Part shown: positions 24,736 through 32,039 of the stretch, one piece after another
Numbering within the stretch: position 1 is the stretch's first letter
Layout of the letters: each line of letters begins with the position of its first letter
Assembly: GCF_902497875.1 (NCBI RefSeq)
Contig: NZ_CABVHY010000035.1
Span: 19,551-83,550, forward strand
Source: Pseudomonas fluorescens
Lineage (GTDB): Bacteria > Pseudomonadota > Gammaproteobacteria > Pseudomonadales > Pseudomonadaceae
DNA: 64,000 bases
Direction of reading: 5' to 3'
The notes under the pieces: model-generated
Database searches by the model: none
Told to the model about the DNA's origin: nothing
The model's input: only the letters and a program-made list of their open reading frames with translations
Position numbers and translations under genes: made by a program

Positions 24736-26066
24736 GCAGATGCATCTTCTTCCACCGCTACAACCGCAGGCGACGTCGAGCCCAATACCTGTGTACGCCG
24801 CACAAGAACAAAGTGACGAATCAGCGCCAGGATCACACCAAGCATTCCACCAAGCACCAAGGCGAGCACAAGGATCAGGGCTTTTTTCGGCTTGATTGCG
24901 CCCAGCGGCGCCAAGGCTTGCTGGTCGATAGTGACCAGTTTCAGCCGGCTCATATCAATGTTCAAGTTACGTAAGCGTGCTACCTCTGCCCGCAACGGCT
25001 GAACATCGCTCAGGAAAAGGTCTTCTTGTTCTCGTTGCTGCAGTATTTCGATCTGGCGATTGGTTTGAAGGAGCAACAGCTCTTTTGCGATCTCAGCAAT
25101 ACGTTTTTCAGTAAAGTCATCCGTTTTACGTTGTTGTAATGCTTTTCGCTCTGCTTCAAGCGCTTCCGCCCCCATGAAGTAGAGCGGAATCTGCTGATTA
25201 TTGACTTCTGTGTGCATCACGCTGGTTGAAGCCCCGCGTTCTGAGTCCGACAACGCAGAGGGGGTTGTTGGCTTCAGGATACCCAAGGACGTGGCGATAC
25301 TGATGGCCTCGCTCAACTGAGACATCCGGTCACCACGTTGGGTTTTCAGTTGCAAGCGCAGTCCTTTGAGTTCGTCTTGCAATTGAGCGCGTTTGAGGTT
25401 GTCCGCTTCGAGCAGGGATGCAATGGCCGCCTCTTTTTCCGTCTGATAGCTTGAGCGGGCGGCGTCAATTTTGCCTTCCAACTCGTTTAAACGGTTAGTG
25501 GCAATCACTTTGAGATCCGCAGCGATCTGTTCGCGCTCCACTGCAATTGCGTAATCAACAAGACCGTTGAGGATGGCCACGCCATCAACACCCTTCGGGT
25601 AGTTCAGTTTTAATCCAATGTAAGCGCTGAGAGAAGCCGCTTTTTTCGGGTCCGGCAAAATCAGCTTGACCGAGTTGCGGTTGAATTCTTCAAAGCTCTG
25701 CTCCAGCGTACGCCCAGGCTGGTTGAATCTTTGGAAGAGCGCTTCATTGGCTCGAAAAAAGCCAAGACGCGTTTCATAGGACTCAAGGGATGCGCCCACC
25801 TTTGCCAGCGCGTCACTTGGAGGAAGCTTGTAGACCTCTGAGCGATTCAAGGCATCAAGCTCATTCAGTGCGGCAGGGCGCAGAACGCTACTGACCTGAT
25901 ACTCCGGAGTGGCCATAAACGCGTAAGTCAATGCCGCCATTCCAGCTATAAAGGTGGATAAGGCAATCAGTTTTTTTTGCTGCCAAATGGCTTGGAATAT
26001 CGCGAATAGATCAATTTCATCCGAAGTATCAATCGCCGGAGTACGGGAAATAAGGGTCACAACCAA
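24711..26066 (-). CDS. wzz: Second chain-length determinant (Wzz family), 3' end rewritten by IS66 relic
   Basis: A protein of about 450 residues. It has a cytoplasmic N-terminus (SDEIDLFAIFQAIWQQKK), a first membrane helix (LIALSTFIAGMAALTYAFMA), a long coiled-coil periplasmic region, and a second helix after LGAIKPKKALILVLALVLGG. It belongs with the larger Wzz2-type polysaccharide co-polymerases. The start is TTG 26066 or GTG 26060, both with AGGT upstream. The last codons (LVSFRT-stop) correspond to the LFGRKSEQ region of the IS66 relic, so the native C-terminus was replaced. The tail after the second helix is cytoplasmic, so function may persist. Confidence 0.85.
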   Translation of the reverse strand: MVVTLISRTPAIDTSDEIDLFAIFQAIWQQKKLIALSTFIAGMAALTYAFMATPEYQVSSVLRPAALNELDALNRSEVYKLPPSDALAKVGASLESYETRLGFFRANEALFQRFNQPGRTLEQSFEEFNRNSVKLILPDPKKAASLSAYIGLKLNYPKGVDGVAILNGLVDYAIAVEREQIAADLKVIATNRLNELEGKIDAARSSYQTEKEAAIASLLEADNLKRAQLQDELKGLRLQLKTQRGDRMSQLSEAISIATSLGILKPTTPSALSDSERGASTSVMHTEVNNQQIPLYFMGAEALEAERKALQQRKTDDFTEKRIAEIAKELLLLQTNRQIEILQQREQEDLFLSDVQPLRAEVARLRNLNIDMSRLKLVTIDQQALAPLGAIKPKKALILVLALVLGGMLGVILALIRHFVLVRRTQVLGSTSPAVVAVEEDASASLVSFRT

Positions 26067-26811
26067 TACCTAATTGTAAAGCCACAAAACGGCTACGCAG
26101 AAATCTTCTGATAGTTGTTTGGCTAGATAAGTTATCCATCGGTAGGTATCTAAATCGATACCAGAGAGCACGTTTGTTTTTGTTCGGAATTACTAATCCC
26201 TGACTATAACAAATATAGATACCACGTTATCCCAGTACAATTCCGGAATTGATGACTGAAATCGCGATAGTTAGTGTAGGAAAATTCCTGCTGGTGGGTA
26301 GCCCCGTAAGTTTTGAAATCAGGATGCGCGATTCACAAATGCCAATGTCGTGAGGAATTGGCGTGCCCACGCCTGAAGATATCGACAAGACTATTCAGTC
26401 GTTCATTACCAGTTAAATGCCTTGATCGAATGATCGGCATTGAAAGGCGGGATGGGGACGATGACTCGCAGATAGCAATGCGGGATCCGTTGGCACCGCA
26501 GGCTCCGCGCGCATTGCGCAGGTACCACGAAGTGAAAGGTATGAAGCGCCCACATCGAAACCCTTACGACGGGCTGCTCCCCCATGCGGACTACGCGTTG
26601 TCGCTTTGGGCACTGCATCCGCGCTTCAGCGCTATATTTGAACCGTCGTAAACGCACGCAAAATCACCAGGAGCCGAGCCATGACGATTTTTCGAGCCAT
26701 TAAATTACGGATATCATATTAATCTAAAATTATGCCTATAATAAAATCTCCCTCGCCTGCGCTGTCCCCTACCGGACACTCAGGCCCCCAACCTTTCCCA
26801 GGAGTACAGCT
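26067..26811. other. About 740 bp with no convincing gene
   Basis: This stretch holds the presumed leader of the minus-strand wzz at its left and of the SDR gene at its right. An open frame at 26313-26651 (112 codons) has no recognisable domain or good ribosome site and is probably chance or a relic. A 13-codon frame at 26681-26722 (MTIFRAIKLRISY) does have AGGAG at a proper distance. An AT-rich patch at 26700-26750 contains TATAAT at 26737-26742, a possible -10 element for the SDR gene, without a clear -35. Confidence 0.5.
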
Positions 26812-27606
26812 ATGAACCCTGTCCAATCCCAAGGTACGGCCCTCATCACCGGTGCTTCATCCGGCATCGGTGCAATCTACGCTGAGCGCCTGGCAACACG
26901 TGGTTATGACCTGTTGTTGGTGGCTCGCGACGAGCAGCGGCTGGAAGCGGCCGCGACCCGGTTGCGGGCTGAGCACGGTGTGCAGGTTGAGGTGTTGAAG
27001 GCGGATTTGACGCTTCGAGCGGATCTGTCCAGGGTCGAACAGCGCTTGCGCAGCGATTCAAACATCAGTCTGTTGTTGAACAATGCCGGTATCGCTGCCG
27101 ATGGTCCGTTGGCCAATGCCGACATGGATCAGATGGAGCGGATGATTCAGCTCAATGTGGTGGCGGTCACGCGTTTAGCTTCGGCTGCCGCGCAGAGTTT
27201 TTCGGCTGCCGGGCGAGGTGCGATTATCAATGTGGGGTCGGTGGTGGCGTTGATTCCGGAGCGTTTCAACGCGACGTATGCGGCGACCAAGGCTTATGTG
27301 TTGAGTCTGACCCAGTCGTTGAACGCCGAGCTGGATGGCTCGGGTGTGCAGGTGCAGGCGGTGTTGCCGGGTGTGACTCGCACTGAGATCTGGGAGCGTT
27401 CGGGTATCGATGCCGGTGCGATCCCGGCGGAGATGGTGATGGAGGCTGATGAGATGGTCGGTGCGGCATTGGCCGGTTTCGATCAGGGTGAGTTGATCAC
27501 TATTCCGTCACTGCCGGATGCTGCGGATTGGGAGGCGATATCGGCTGCGCGGCATGCCCTGGGACCTAATTTGTCGAAGAGTAGTGCGGCGGCCCGCTAT
27601 AAGTAA
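26812..27606 (+). CDS. Short-chain dehydrogenase/reductase
   Basis: A 264-residue classical SDR: TGASSGIGAIYAERLATRG cofactor loop near residue 16, NNAGIAADG, the catalytic serine in NVGSVVALIP, and YAATKAY with Tyr156 and Lys160. LLVARDEQRLE after the second strand suggests NADP(H) preference. The substrate is unknown. CAGGAG precedes the ATG. The next gene, a KAS II-like enzyme, starts 38 bases after the stop, so a role in processing an acyl chain or ketone made by that enzyme is plausible. Confidence 0.85.
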   Translation: MNPVQSQGTALITGASSGIGAIYAERLATRGYDLLLVARDEQRLEAAATRLRAEHGVQVEVLKADLTLRADLSRVEQRLRSDSNISLLLNNAGIAADGPLANADMDQMERMIQLNVVAVTRLASAAAQSFSAAGRGAIINVGSVVALIPERFNATYAATKAYVLSLTQSLNAELDGSGVQVQAVLPGVTRTEIWERSGIDAGAIPAEMVMEADEMVGAALAGFDQGELITIPSLPDAADWEAISAARHALGPNLSKSSAAARYK

Positions 27607-27644
27607 TGGGCAGGATCCATGAATCGATTTGAGGTGGTGAGGTT

Positions 27645-28919
27645 ATGAGTGGACGTCGAGTGGTAGTGACCGGCATGGGGTTGGTGTCGCCGTTGGGTTG
27701 TGGTGTCGAGCCGGTCTGGGCGCGTTTGCTCGCCGGTCGTTCCGGGCTGCGGCAGTTGCCGGAGGCGGTGGTGGCTGATTTGGCGGCGCGGGTAGGCGGT
27801 GTGGTACCTACGCTGGCGGAGGATAGCGAGGCGGGTTTTGATCCGGATCGGGCGACGTCCCCCAAAGACCAGAAGAAGATGGACCGCTTCATTATGTTCG
27901 CCATGGCGGCTGCTCAGCAGGCGTTGGAGCAGGCGGGCTGGGTGGCGGGCGATGCTCGGGCGCAGGAGCGCACGGCGACGATCATTGGTTCGGGGGTTGG
28001 TGGATTCGGCTCGATTGCCGATGCGGTAAGAACCACCGACAGCAAGGGCCCGCGACGTTTGTCGCCGTTCACCATTCCGTCGTTTCTGGTCAATCTGGCG
28101 GCCGGTCATGTGTCGATCCAGCACGGTTTCAAAGGCCCGTTGGGTGCGCCGGTAACCGCTTGCGCCGCAGGCGTTCAGGCGATTGGCGATGCCGCTCGGT
28201 TGATTCGGTGTGGCGAAGCGGATATTGCAGTCTGTGGCGGCGCGGAAGCGGCCATCGATCGAGTCAGTCTTGCGGGGTTCGCGGCAGCCCGGGCTTTGTC
28301 CAGTGGCTATAACGAGACCCCGGAGCGCGCTTCCCGGCCGTTCGACAGTGGCCGCGATGGTTTTGTCATGGGCGAAGGGGCGGGGATTCTGGTGATTGAG
28401 GAGCTGGAGCACGCATTGGCCCGCGGCGCTCAACCGTTGGCGGAGCTGGTCGGCTATGGCACCAGTGCCGATGCCTATCATCTGACCGCCGGCCCGGAAG
28501 ATGGCAGCGGTGCGCGGCGTTCCATGGCGCAAGCCTTGGTCCAGGCCGGGATCAGTGCGGCGCAGGTGCAGCACTTGAACGCTCACGCTACCTCTACGCC
28601 GATAGGTGATCTGGGCGAAATCGCCGCTATCAAGTCGTTGTTCGGTGAGCACCCGCAGGTCGCGGTCACTGCGACAAAATCCGCCACCGGGCACCTGTTG
28701 GGCGCTGCCGGCGGGATTGAGGCGATTTTCACGATACTGGCGATTCGTGATCAAGTCGCTCCGGCCACGCTGAATCTGGATAACCCGGATGCGGCAGCCG
28801 AAGGTCTGGACATTGTCCATGGCCAGGCGCGGCCAATGCCGATCGAGTATGCATTGTCCAATGGCTTCGGCTTTGGCGGGGTCAACGCCAGCGTGTTGTT
28901 CAAGCGTTGGCAGGGTTGA
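27645..28919 (+). CDS. Beta-ketoacyl-ACP synthase II-like condensing enzyme
   Basis: A 424-residue thiolase-fold condensing enzyme of the FabF group. The active-site cysteine is Cys173 in VTACAAGVQAIGDA; the two histidines lie in LNAHATSTPIGD and SATGHLLGAAGG; the C-terminal GFGFGGVNAS is also typical. It elongates acyl-ACP with malonyl-ACP. It is not next to fabD, fabG or acpP, so it is not the housekeeping FabF but a second copy paired with the SDR upstream. A TetR-type regulator lies tail-to-tail 3 bases downstream. Confidence 0.88.
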   Translation: MSGRRVVVTGMGLVSPLGCGVEPVWARLLAGRSGLRQLPEAVVADLAARVGGVVPTLAEDSEAGFDPDRATSPKDQKKMDRFIMFAMAAAQQALEQAGWVAGDARAQERTATIIGSGVGGFGSIADAVRTTDSKGPRRLSPFTIPSFLVNLAAGHVSIQHGFKGPLGAPVTACAAGVQAIGDAARLIRCGEADIAVCGGAEAAIDRVSLAGFAAARALSSGYNETPERASRPFDSGRDGFVMGEGAGILVIEELEHALARGAQPLAELVGYGTSADAYHLTAGPEDGSGARRSMAQALVQAGISAAQVQHLNAHATSTPIGDLGEIAAIKSLFGEHPQVAVTATKSATGHLLGAAGGIEAIFTILAIRDQVAPATLNLDNPDAAAEGLDIVHGQARPMPIEYALSNGFGFGGVNASVLFKRWQG

Positions 28920-28922
28920 GGT

Positions 28923-29480
28923 TTAGTCGGCCTGCTGTTTCAGAAAGTCGCGAGTGATATCGAGAATCCGCCTGGCCAGTTCCGCGCTTTCGACACTGCG
29001 CGACAGCATCAACGCCCCCACCAGGGTCGACATCACGATGATGCTCTGATCGGCGGCATTCGGGCCGCCGAGGGCTGTTTCCACTTGCTTGAGTCTGGAG
29101 TCGAGAATGACATCGCTGCTCGGGCTGGGTTGCCCGCGCTGGCCGAGTTCCGAAGACATGGTAGGCAGCGGGCAGCCCTGATCGGGTGATGTCTGGTGCC
29201 ATTCGGAAAGGTAGGCGTCGATGAACGCTTCCAGCGGGTGTTCCTGGGCGAAGAGTTCGGCGCAACGAACATCGACTTCTTCGCCGGCGGCCTGGAGGGC
29301 TTTTTCCACCAGTTCGTCTTTGGATTTGAAGTGGGAATAAAAGCCGCCGTGGGTCAGGCCCAACGCCTTCATCAGGGGTTGTAGACCGGTAGCGCCAATA
29401 CCGTCTCGGCGAAAGCGCACCGAAGCTTCCTTGATGATGCGCTGATGGGTTTGGGCTTTATGGTCTTGCGAGTAGCGCAT
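28923..29480 (-). CDS. TetR family transcriptional regulator
   Basis: A 185-residue regulator. The N-terminal helix-turn-helix is visible in QRIIKEASVRFRRDGIGATG and LMKALGLTHGGFYSHFKSKD; the C-terminal part is a ligand-binding helical domain with cysteine in VDVRCAEL and DQGCPLP, similar to cysteine-containing TetR regulators of the AcrR/NemR kind. It runs convergent to the KAS II gene. A perfect inverted repeat 29 bases before its start codon is a likely operator, suggesting autoregulation. Confidence 0.88.
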   Translation of the reverse strand: MRYSQDHKAQTHQRIIKEASVRFRRDGIGATGLQPLMKALGLTHGGFYSHFKSKDELVEKALQAAGEEVDVRCAELFAQEHPLEAFIDAYLSEWHQTSPDQGCPLPTMSSELGQRGQPSPSSDVILDSRLKQVETALGGPNAADQSIIVMSTLVGALMLSRSVESAELARRILDITRDFLKQQAD

Positions 29481-29508
29481 CTAAGAGTCTCCACAACAAT
29501 GTCCCCAT

Positions 29509-29524
29509 ATTAACCAAGGTTAAT
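29509..29524. promoter_or_regulatory. Palindrome ATTAACCAAGGTTAAT, candidate TetR operator
   Basis: A perfect 7-2-7 inverted repeat lies upstream of the minus-strand tetR start. Size and position fit a TetR-family operator. No second copy was seen before the SDR gene. Confidence 0.6.
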
Positions 29525-29627
29525 TAGATGGTGACTGTACTTCTACGCCTGCAAGGCGCCGTTTTCTGGATTTCGGCAGTTCACCATCGATTAATTGGCA
29601 CGAATAGTGGTTTATTGATAGCTGACG

Positions 29628-29642
29628 ATTGTTGAACAATCC
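29628..29642. promoter_or_regulatory. Palindrome GATTGTTGAACAATC, candidate GntR/FadR-type operator
   Basis: A perfect 7-1-7 inverted repeat containing TTGTTGAACAA, which fits the FadR-subfamily consensus TNGTNNNACNA. It ends 13 bases before the ATG of the GntR(FCD) gene, so binding would block its expression. Confidence 0.65.
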
Positions 29643-29655
29643 TGAGGCGATCACC

Positions 29656-30309
29656 ATGAGCAGCGGACTTTCCCTGGCCGATCAGATCACACTGGAAATG
29701 CGCACCGACATTATCGGCGGGCTTTGGTTACCCGGGATGGCCTTGATTGAAAGCGATCTGGTGACTGGCTACAACGCTTCTCGAAACACTATTCGCGAAG
29801 CCTTGCACCGCTTGAGCCAAGAGGGTCTGACCCGCTATGTGCGCAACAAAGGGGTGATGGTGCGCCGCCTGGGGGTCGATGAGGTGCGCGATCTGTTCCA
29901 GGTTCGCCGCACCCTGGAGTTGCAGGCTATTGCCGGCAGCAAACCGCTGCGCGAGTACCAGTCCGATCGCATGCTCGAGGCCATCGAAGCCACGGAACTT
30001 GCCCGTGAACGCGAGGACTGGCGGGCAGTCGGTACCCATAGCCTGGGTTTTCACCAGCATATCGTCGGGTTGATGCGCAGCCCGTTGTTCGATGAGTTCT
30101 TCACCAACATCGTTGCCCAGTTGCGTCTGGTGTTTTCCACCGCGCCGGATGAGCAGCGCTTTCAAGCGCCCTGGCTTGCGCGCGACCGGGAGATTTACGA
30201 CTTGCTGTCCGCGGGTAAAAAATCTGTAGCGCAGGAGGCGATGAGTCTATATCTCGACGACTCCGAACAGCTGTTACTCGACATGCTCAGCCATTCCCAC
30301 CCCCACTGA
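29656..30309 (+). CDS. GntR family regulator with FCD ligand domain
   Basis: A 217-residue protein. The N-terminal winged helix (LADQITLEMRTDIIGGLWLPG, SRNTIREALHRLSQEGL) is followed by an FCD domain: DLFQVRRTLELQAI, then HSLGFHQHIVG and the C-terminal histidine-containing helix. FCD regulators usually sense carboxylates with a metal. ATG 29656 starts right after the candidate operator; the TTG at 29629 would begin inside it. The DUF1989 gene follows in 15 bases and is probably its target. Confidence 0.9.
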   Translation: MSSGLSLADQITLEMRTDIIGGLWLPGMALIESDLVTGYNASRNTIREALHRLSQEGLTRYVRNKGVMVRRLGVDEVRDLFQVRRTLELQAIAGSKPLREYQSDRMLEAIEATELAREREDWRAVGTHSLGFHQHIVGLMRSPLFDEFFTNIVAQLRLVFSTAPDEQRFQAPWLARDREIYDLLSAGKKSVAQEAMSLYLDDSEQLLLDMLSHSHPH

Positions 30310-30324
30310 TCGAGGATGTTCATC

Positions 30325-31176
30325 ATGTACAAAGACTATCCCGCGGCTTATCAGGTCAGCAAAGGTTCGGCCCTGCAGGTAGACAAAGCCTTTTATGAGC
30401 GGATCCGCGAGGCGAAGGATCAGCGCACGCTGATCGAGCAATTTGAAGTGCCGATCCGTACGGGCCGCGCGTGGAAGGTTGCGGCCGGGCAGGTGTTCCG
30501 GGTGACCACTCCGGTCGGCCCGCAGGTGGGGGATTTCAATGTCTGGAACGCCAATGATCCGCGCGAACGGTTGTGGGCTGCGCGCACCCGTCAACTGCAG
30601 GGCGCCCATGTCAGCACCCATGATCGGCTCTGGTCGAACCTACCGTTTTTGCGGCCCTTGGTGACCATCACCGATGACAGCCTGGCGAGTTACGGTATCG
30701 ATGAACATGGTGGCCGGCTGCACGATCTGCTGGGTACCCGCTGCGATCCCTACGTGAACAAAATGCTCACTGGTGAAGACTTCCACCATCACTGCCACTC
30801 GAACCTGACCCGCGCGGTGTTGCCCCATGGCCTGACCGAGTTCGACGTGCACGATGTGCTGAACATTTTTCAGTGCACCGGTCTCAACCACGACGATATG
30901 TACTTCATGAAAGCCTGCCCGGCGCAGAAGGGCGACTACCTGGAGTTTTTTGCCGAAATCGATGTGCTCTGCGCCTTGTCGACCTGCCCTGGAGGTGATT
31001 TGTCACTGGCGATGTGGGGGCCGGATGCGCAGGATCCGTTGAGTGTTTGCCGGCCGTTGGGAGTGGAGGTCTATCGACTTGAGGCGTCGTTGCTCGAGGG
31101 CTGGAGCCAGCCAGAGCGTGCGACCTACAAGGGGCTGCATGGGTTGCAGATTGCCAAGGCAGAATGGGAGAAGTAG
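30325..31176 (+). CDS. DUF1989 / urea carboxylase-associated family protein
   Basis: A protein of about 283 residues. Family features are RAWKVAAGQVFRVTTPVGPQ, GDFNVWNANDPRERLW, GEDFHHHCHSNLTRA with a cluster of histidines, DVLNIFQCTGL and KGDYLEFFAEIDVLCALSTC. DUF1989 proteins often accompany urea carboxylase or amino-acid breakdown genes; their reaction is not established. GAGGA at 30312 fits the ATG at 30325 better than the one at 30316. No urea carboxylase gene lies nearby; the only partner is the GntR regulator. Confidence 0.85.
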   Translation: MYKDYPAAYQVSKGSALQVDKAFYERIREAKDQRTLIEQFEVPIRTGRAWKVAAGQVFRVTTPVGPQVGDFNVWNANDPRERLWAARTRQLQGAHVSTHDRLWSNLPFLRPLVTITDDSLASYGIDEHGGRLHDLLGTRCDPYVNKMLTGEDFHHHCHSNLTRAVLPHGLTEFDVHDVLNIFQCTGLNHDDMYFMKACPAQKGDYLEFFAEIDVLCALSTCPGGDLSLAMWGPDAQDPLSVCRPLGVEVYRLEASLLEGWSQPERATYKGLHGLQIAKAEWEK

Positions 31177-31210
31177 AGCTGGGAAACCTTCAATATGCCG
31201 AGTGGGCCTT

Positions 31211-31345
31211 TGTGGCGAGGGAGCTTGCTCCCGCTCGGGCGCGCAGCGGCCGCAAAACCTGTGTCCGCGGTCTATCTGAATGATTGCGGTGTCTGGTTTT
31301 TGGGCCTGCTTCGCAGTCCAGCGCGAGCAAGCTCGCTCGCCACAG
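31211..31345. repeat. REP pair, TGTGGCGAGGGAGCTTGC family
   Basis: One arm TGTGGCGAGGGAGCTTGCTC faces an inverted partner GAGCAAGCTCGCTCGCCACA about 115 bases on. The same family recurs at 35822, 43884 and 58395. It lies between two converging genes. Confidence 0.85.
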
Positions 31346-31406
31346 GGTTCTGCGCCAGGCCACATAGATAAACCCTGTCATTGGTTCTCAATGACAGGGT
31401 TGGGGA

Positions 31407-31574
31407 TCAACGATCCTGCGCATCCTTGGCGTCCGCTTGCGCATTGCGTTCAGCCACGCGTTTACGTTGTTCTTCGGTCAGCTCTACCTTGTTGGCGGTG
31501 TCGCGCAGCAACATCAAGCCGCCGACGATCGAGCCGATTGCAACTATCAGAATCAACCAGGCATACCAGGGCAT
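31407..31574 (-). CDS. Small single-pass membrane protein (DUF2897-like)
   Basis: A 55-residue protein: MPWYAWLILIVAIGSIVGGL forms one membrane helix, followed by a charged coiled-coil-like tail (ELTEEQRKRVAERNAQADAK). This is the pattern of the DUF2897 proteins of Pseudomonas; the function is unknown. AAGGAG precedes ATG 31574 at a proper distance, so the longer frame from 31631 is rejected. It is convergent with the DUF1989 gene. Confidence 0.82.
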   Translation of the reverse strand: MPWYAWLILIVAIGSIVGGLMLLRDTANKVELTEEQRKRVAERNAQADAKDAQDR

Positions 31575-31688
31575 AGGGCTCTCCTTCAAGGCAGGCCACT
31601 GGGCGAAGGGTTTCGCCCGATGGTCGTGCATATACCACTTTGAGTCACAGCGTTTCTCAGTGGTTCCATTGTAGGCCTGTTACTCCTC

Positions 31689-31778
31689 GTAGGAGCTGCC
31701 GAAGGCTGCGATCTTTTGATCTTTGGCGATGCGACTGACGTCTAAAATCAAAGGATCGCAGCCTTCGGCAGCTCCTAC
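31689..31778. repeat. REP pair (GTAGGAGCTGCCGAAGGCTG family)
   Basis: Two 32-base arms are inverted nearly perfectly: GTAGGAGCTGCCGAAGGCTG with CGATCTTTTGAT at the left and its complement at the right, 26 bases between. The same unit is found at seven further intact pairs. Confidence 0.92.
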
Positions 31779-31941
31779 ACAGGTGTTGCCTTGCCACCCG
31801 GTCCGCATTTGATCGTTCTGGTATTTCCCCACTCTTTACACATTCTTTATCCCGCGCCTCACCCCTCGACCTCGTTTCTTTACAGCCTCCCTGCCGACAA
31901 TGAATGCACACGCGGCAATCGCCGTACGACGGAGAAATTCC

Positions 31942-32031
31942 ATGAGCGTTCTGGACGGAGTGTCACTGCTGCTGGCAGTGGGGCTGTTCATTTATCTACT
32001 GGTTGCGCTGTTGCGCGCGGATCGGAACTAG
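31942..32031 (+). CDS. kdpF: Potassium-transporting ATPase subunit F
   Basis: A 29-residue single-helix peptide (MSVLDGVSLLLAVGLFIYLL and a short ALLRADRN tail). It stabilises the KdpABC complex in the inner membrane. GGAG at 31931 supports the start. It was found by reading directly before kdpA, eight bases from it. It matches the usual size of KdpF. Confidence 0.92.
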   Translation: MSVLDGVSLLLAVGLFIYLLVALLRADRN

Positions 32032-32039
32032 GAGCGGTT

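Noticed and set aside
26313..26651. 112-codon frame in the gene-poor stretch
   Set aside because: No ribosome site, no recognisable domain and unusual composition; kept only as part of the description of that stretch.
22279..26811. Possible defence or prophage island between comEA and the SDR gene
   Set aside because: The region holds only IS66 parts, a Wzz gene and non-coding DNA; no integrase, restriction, toxin or phage genes were seen.
31791..32039. Upstream extension of the kdpA frame
   Set aside because: It overlaps kdpF and non-coding sequence; the ATG at 32040 with GGAG gives the normal KdpA length.
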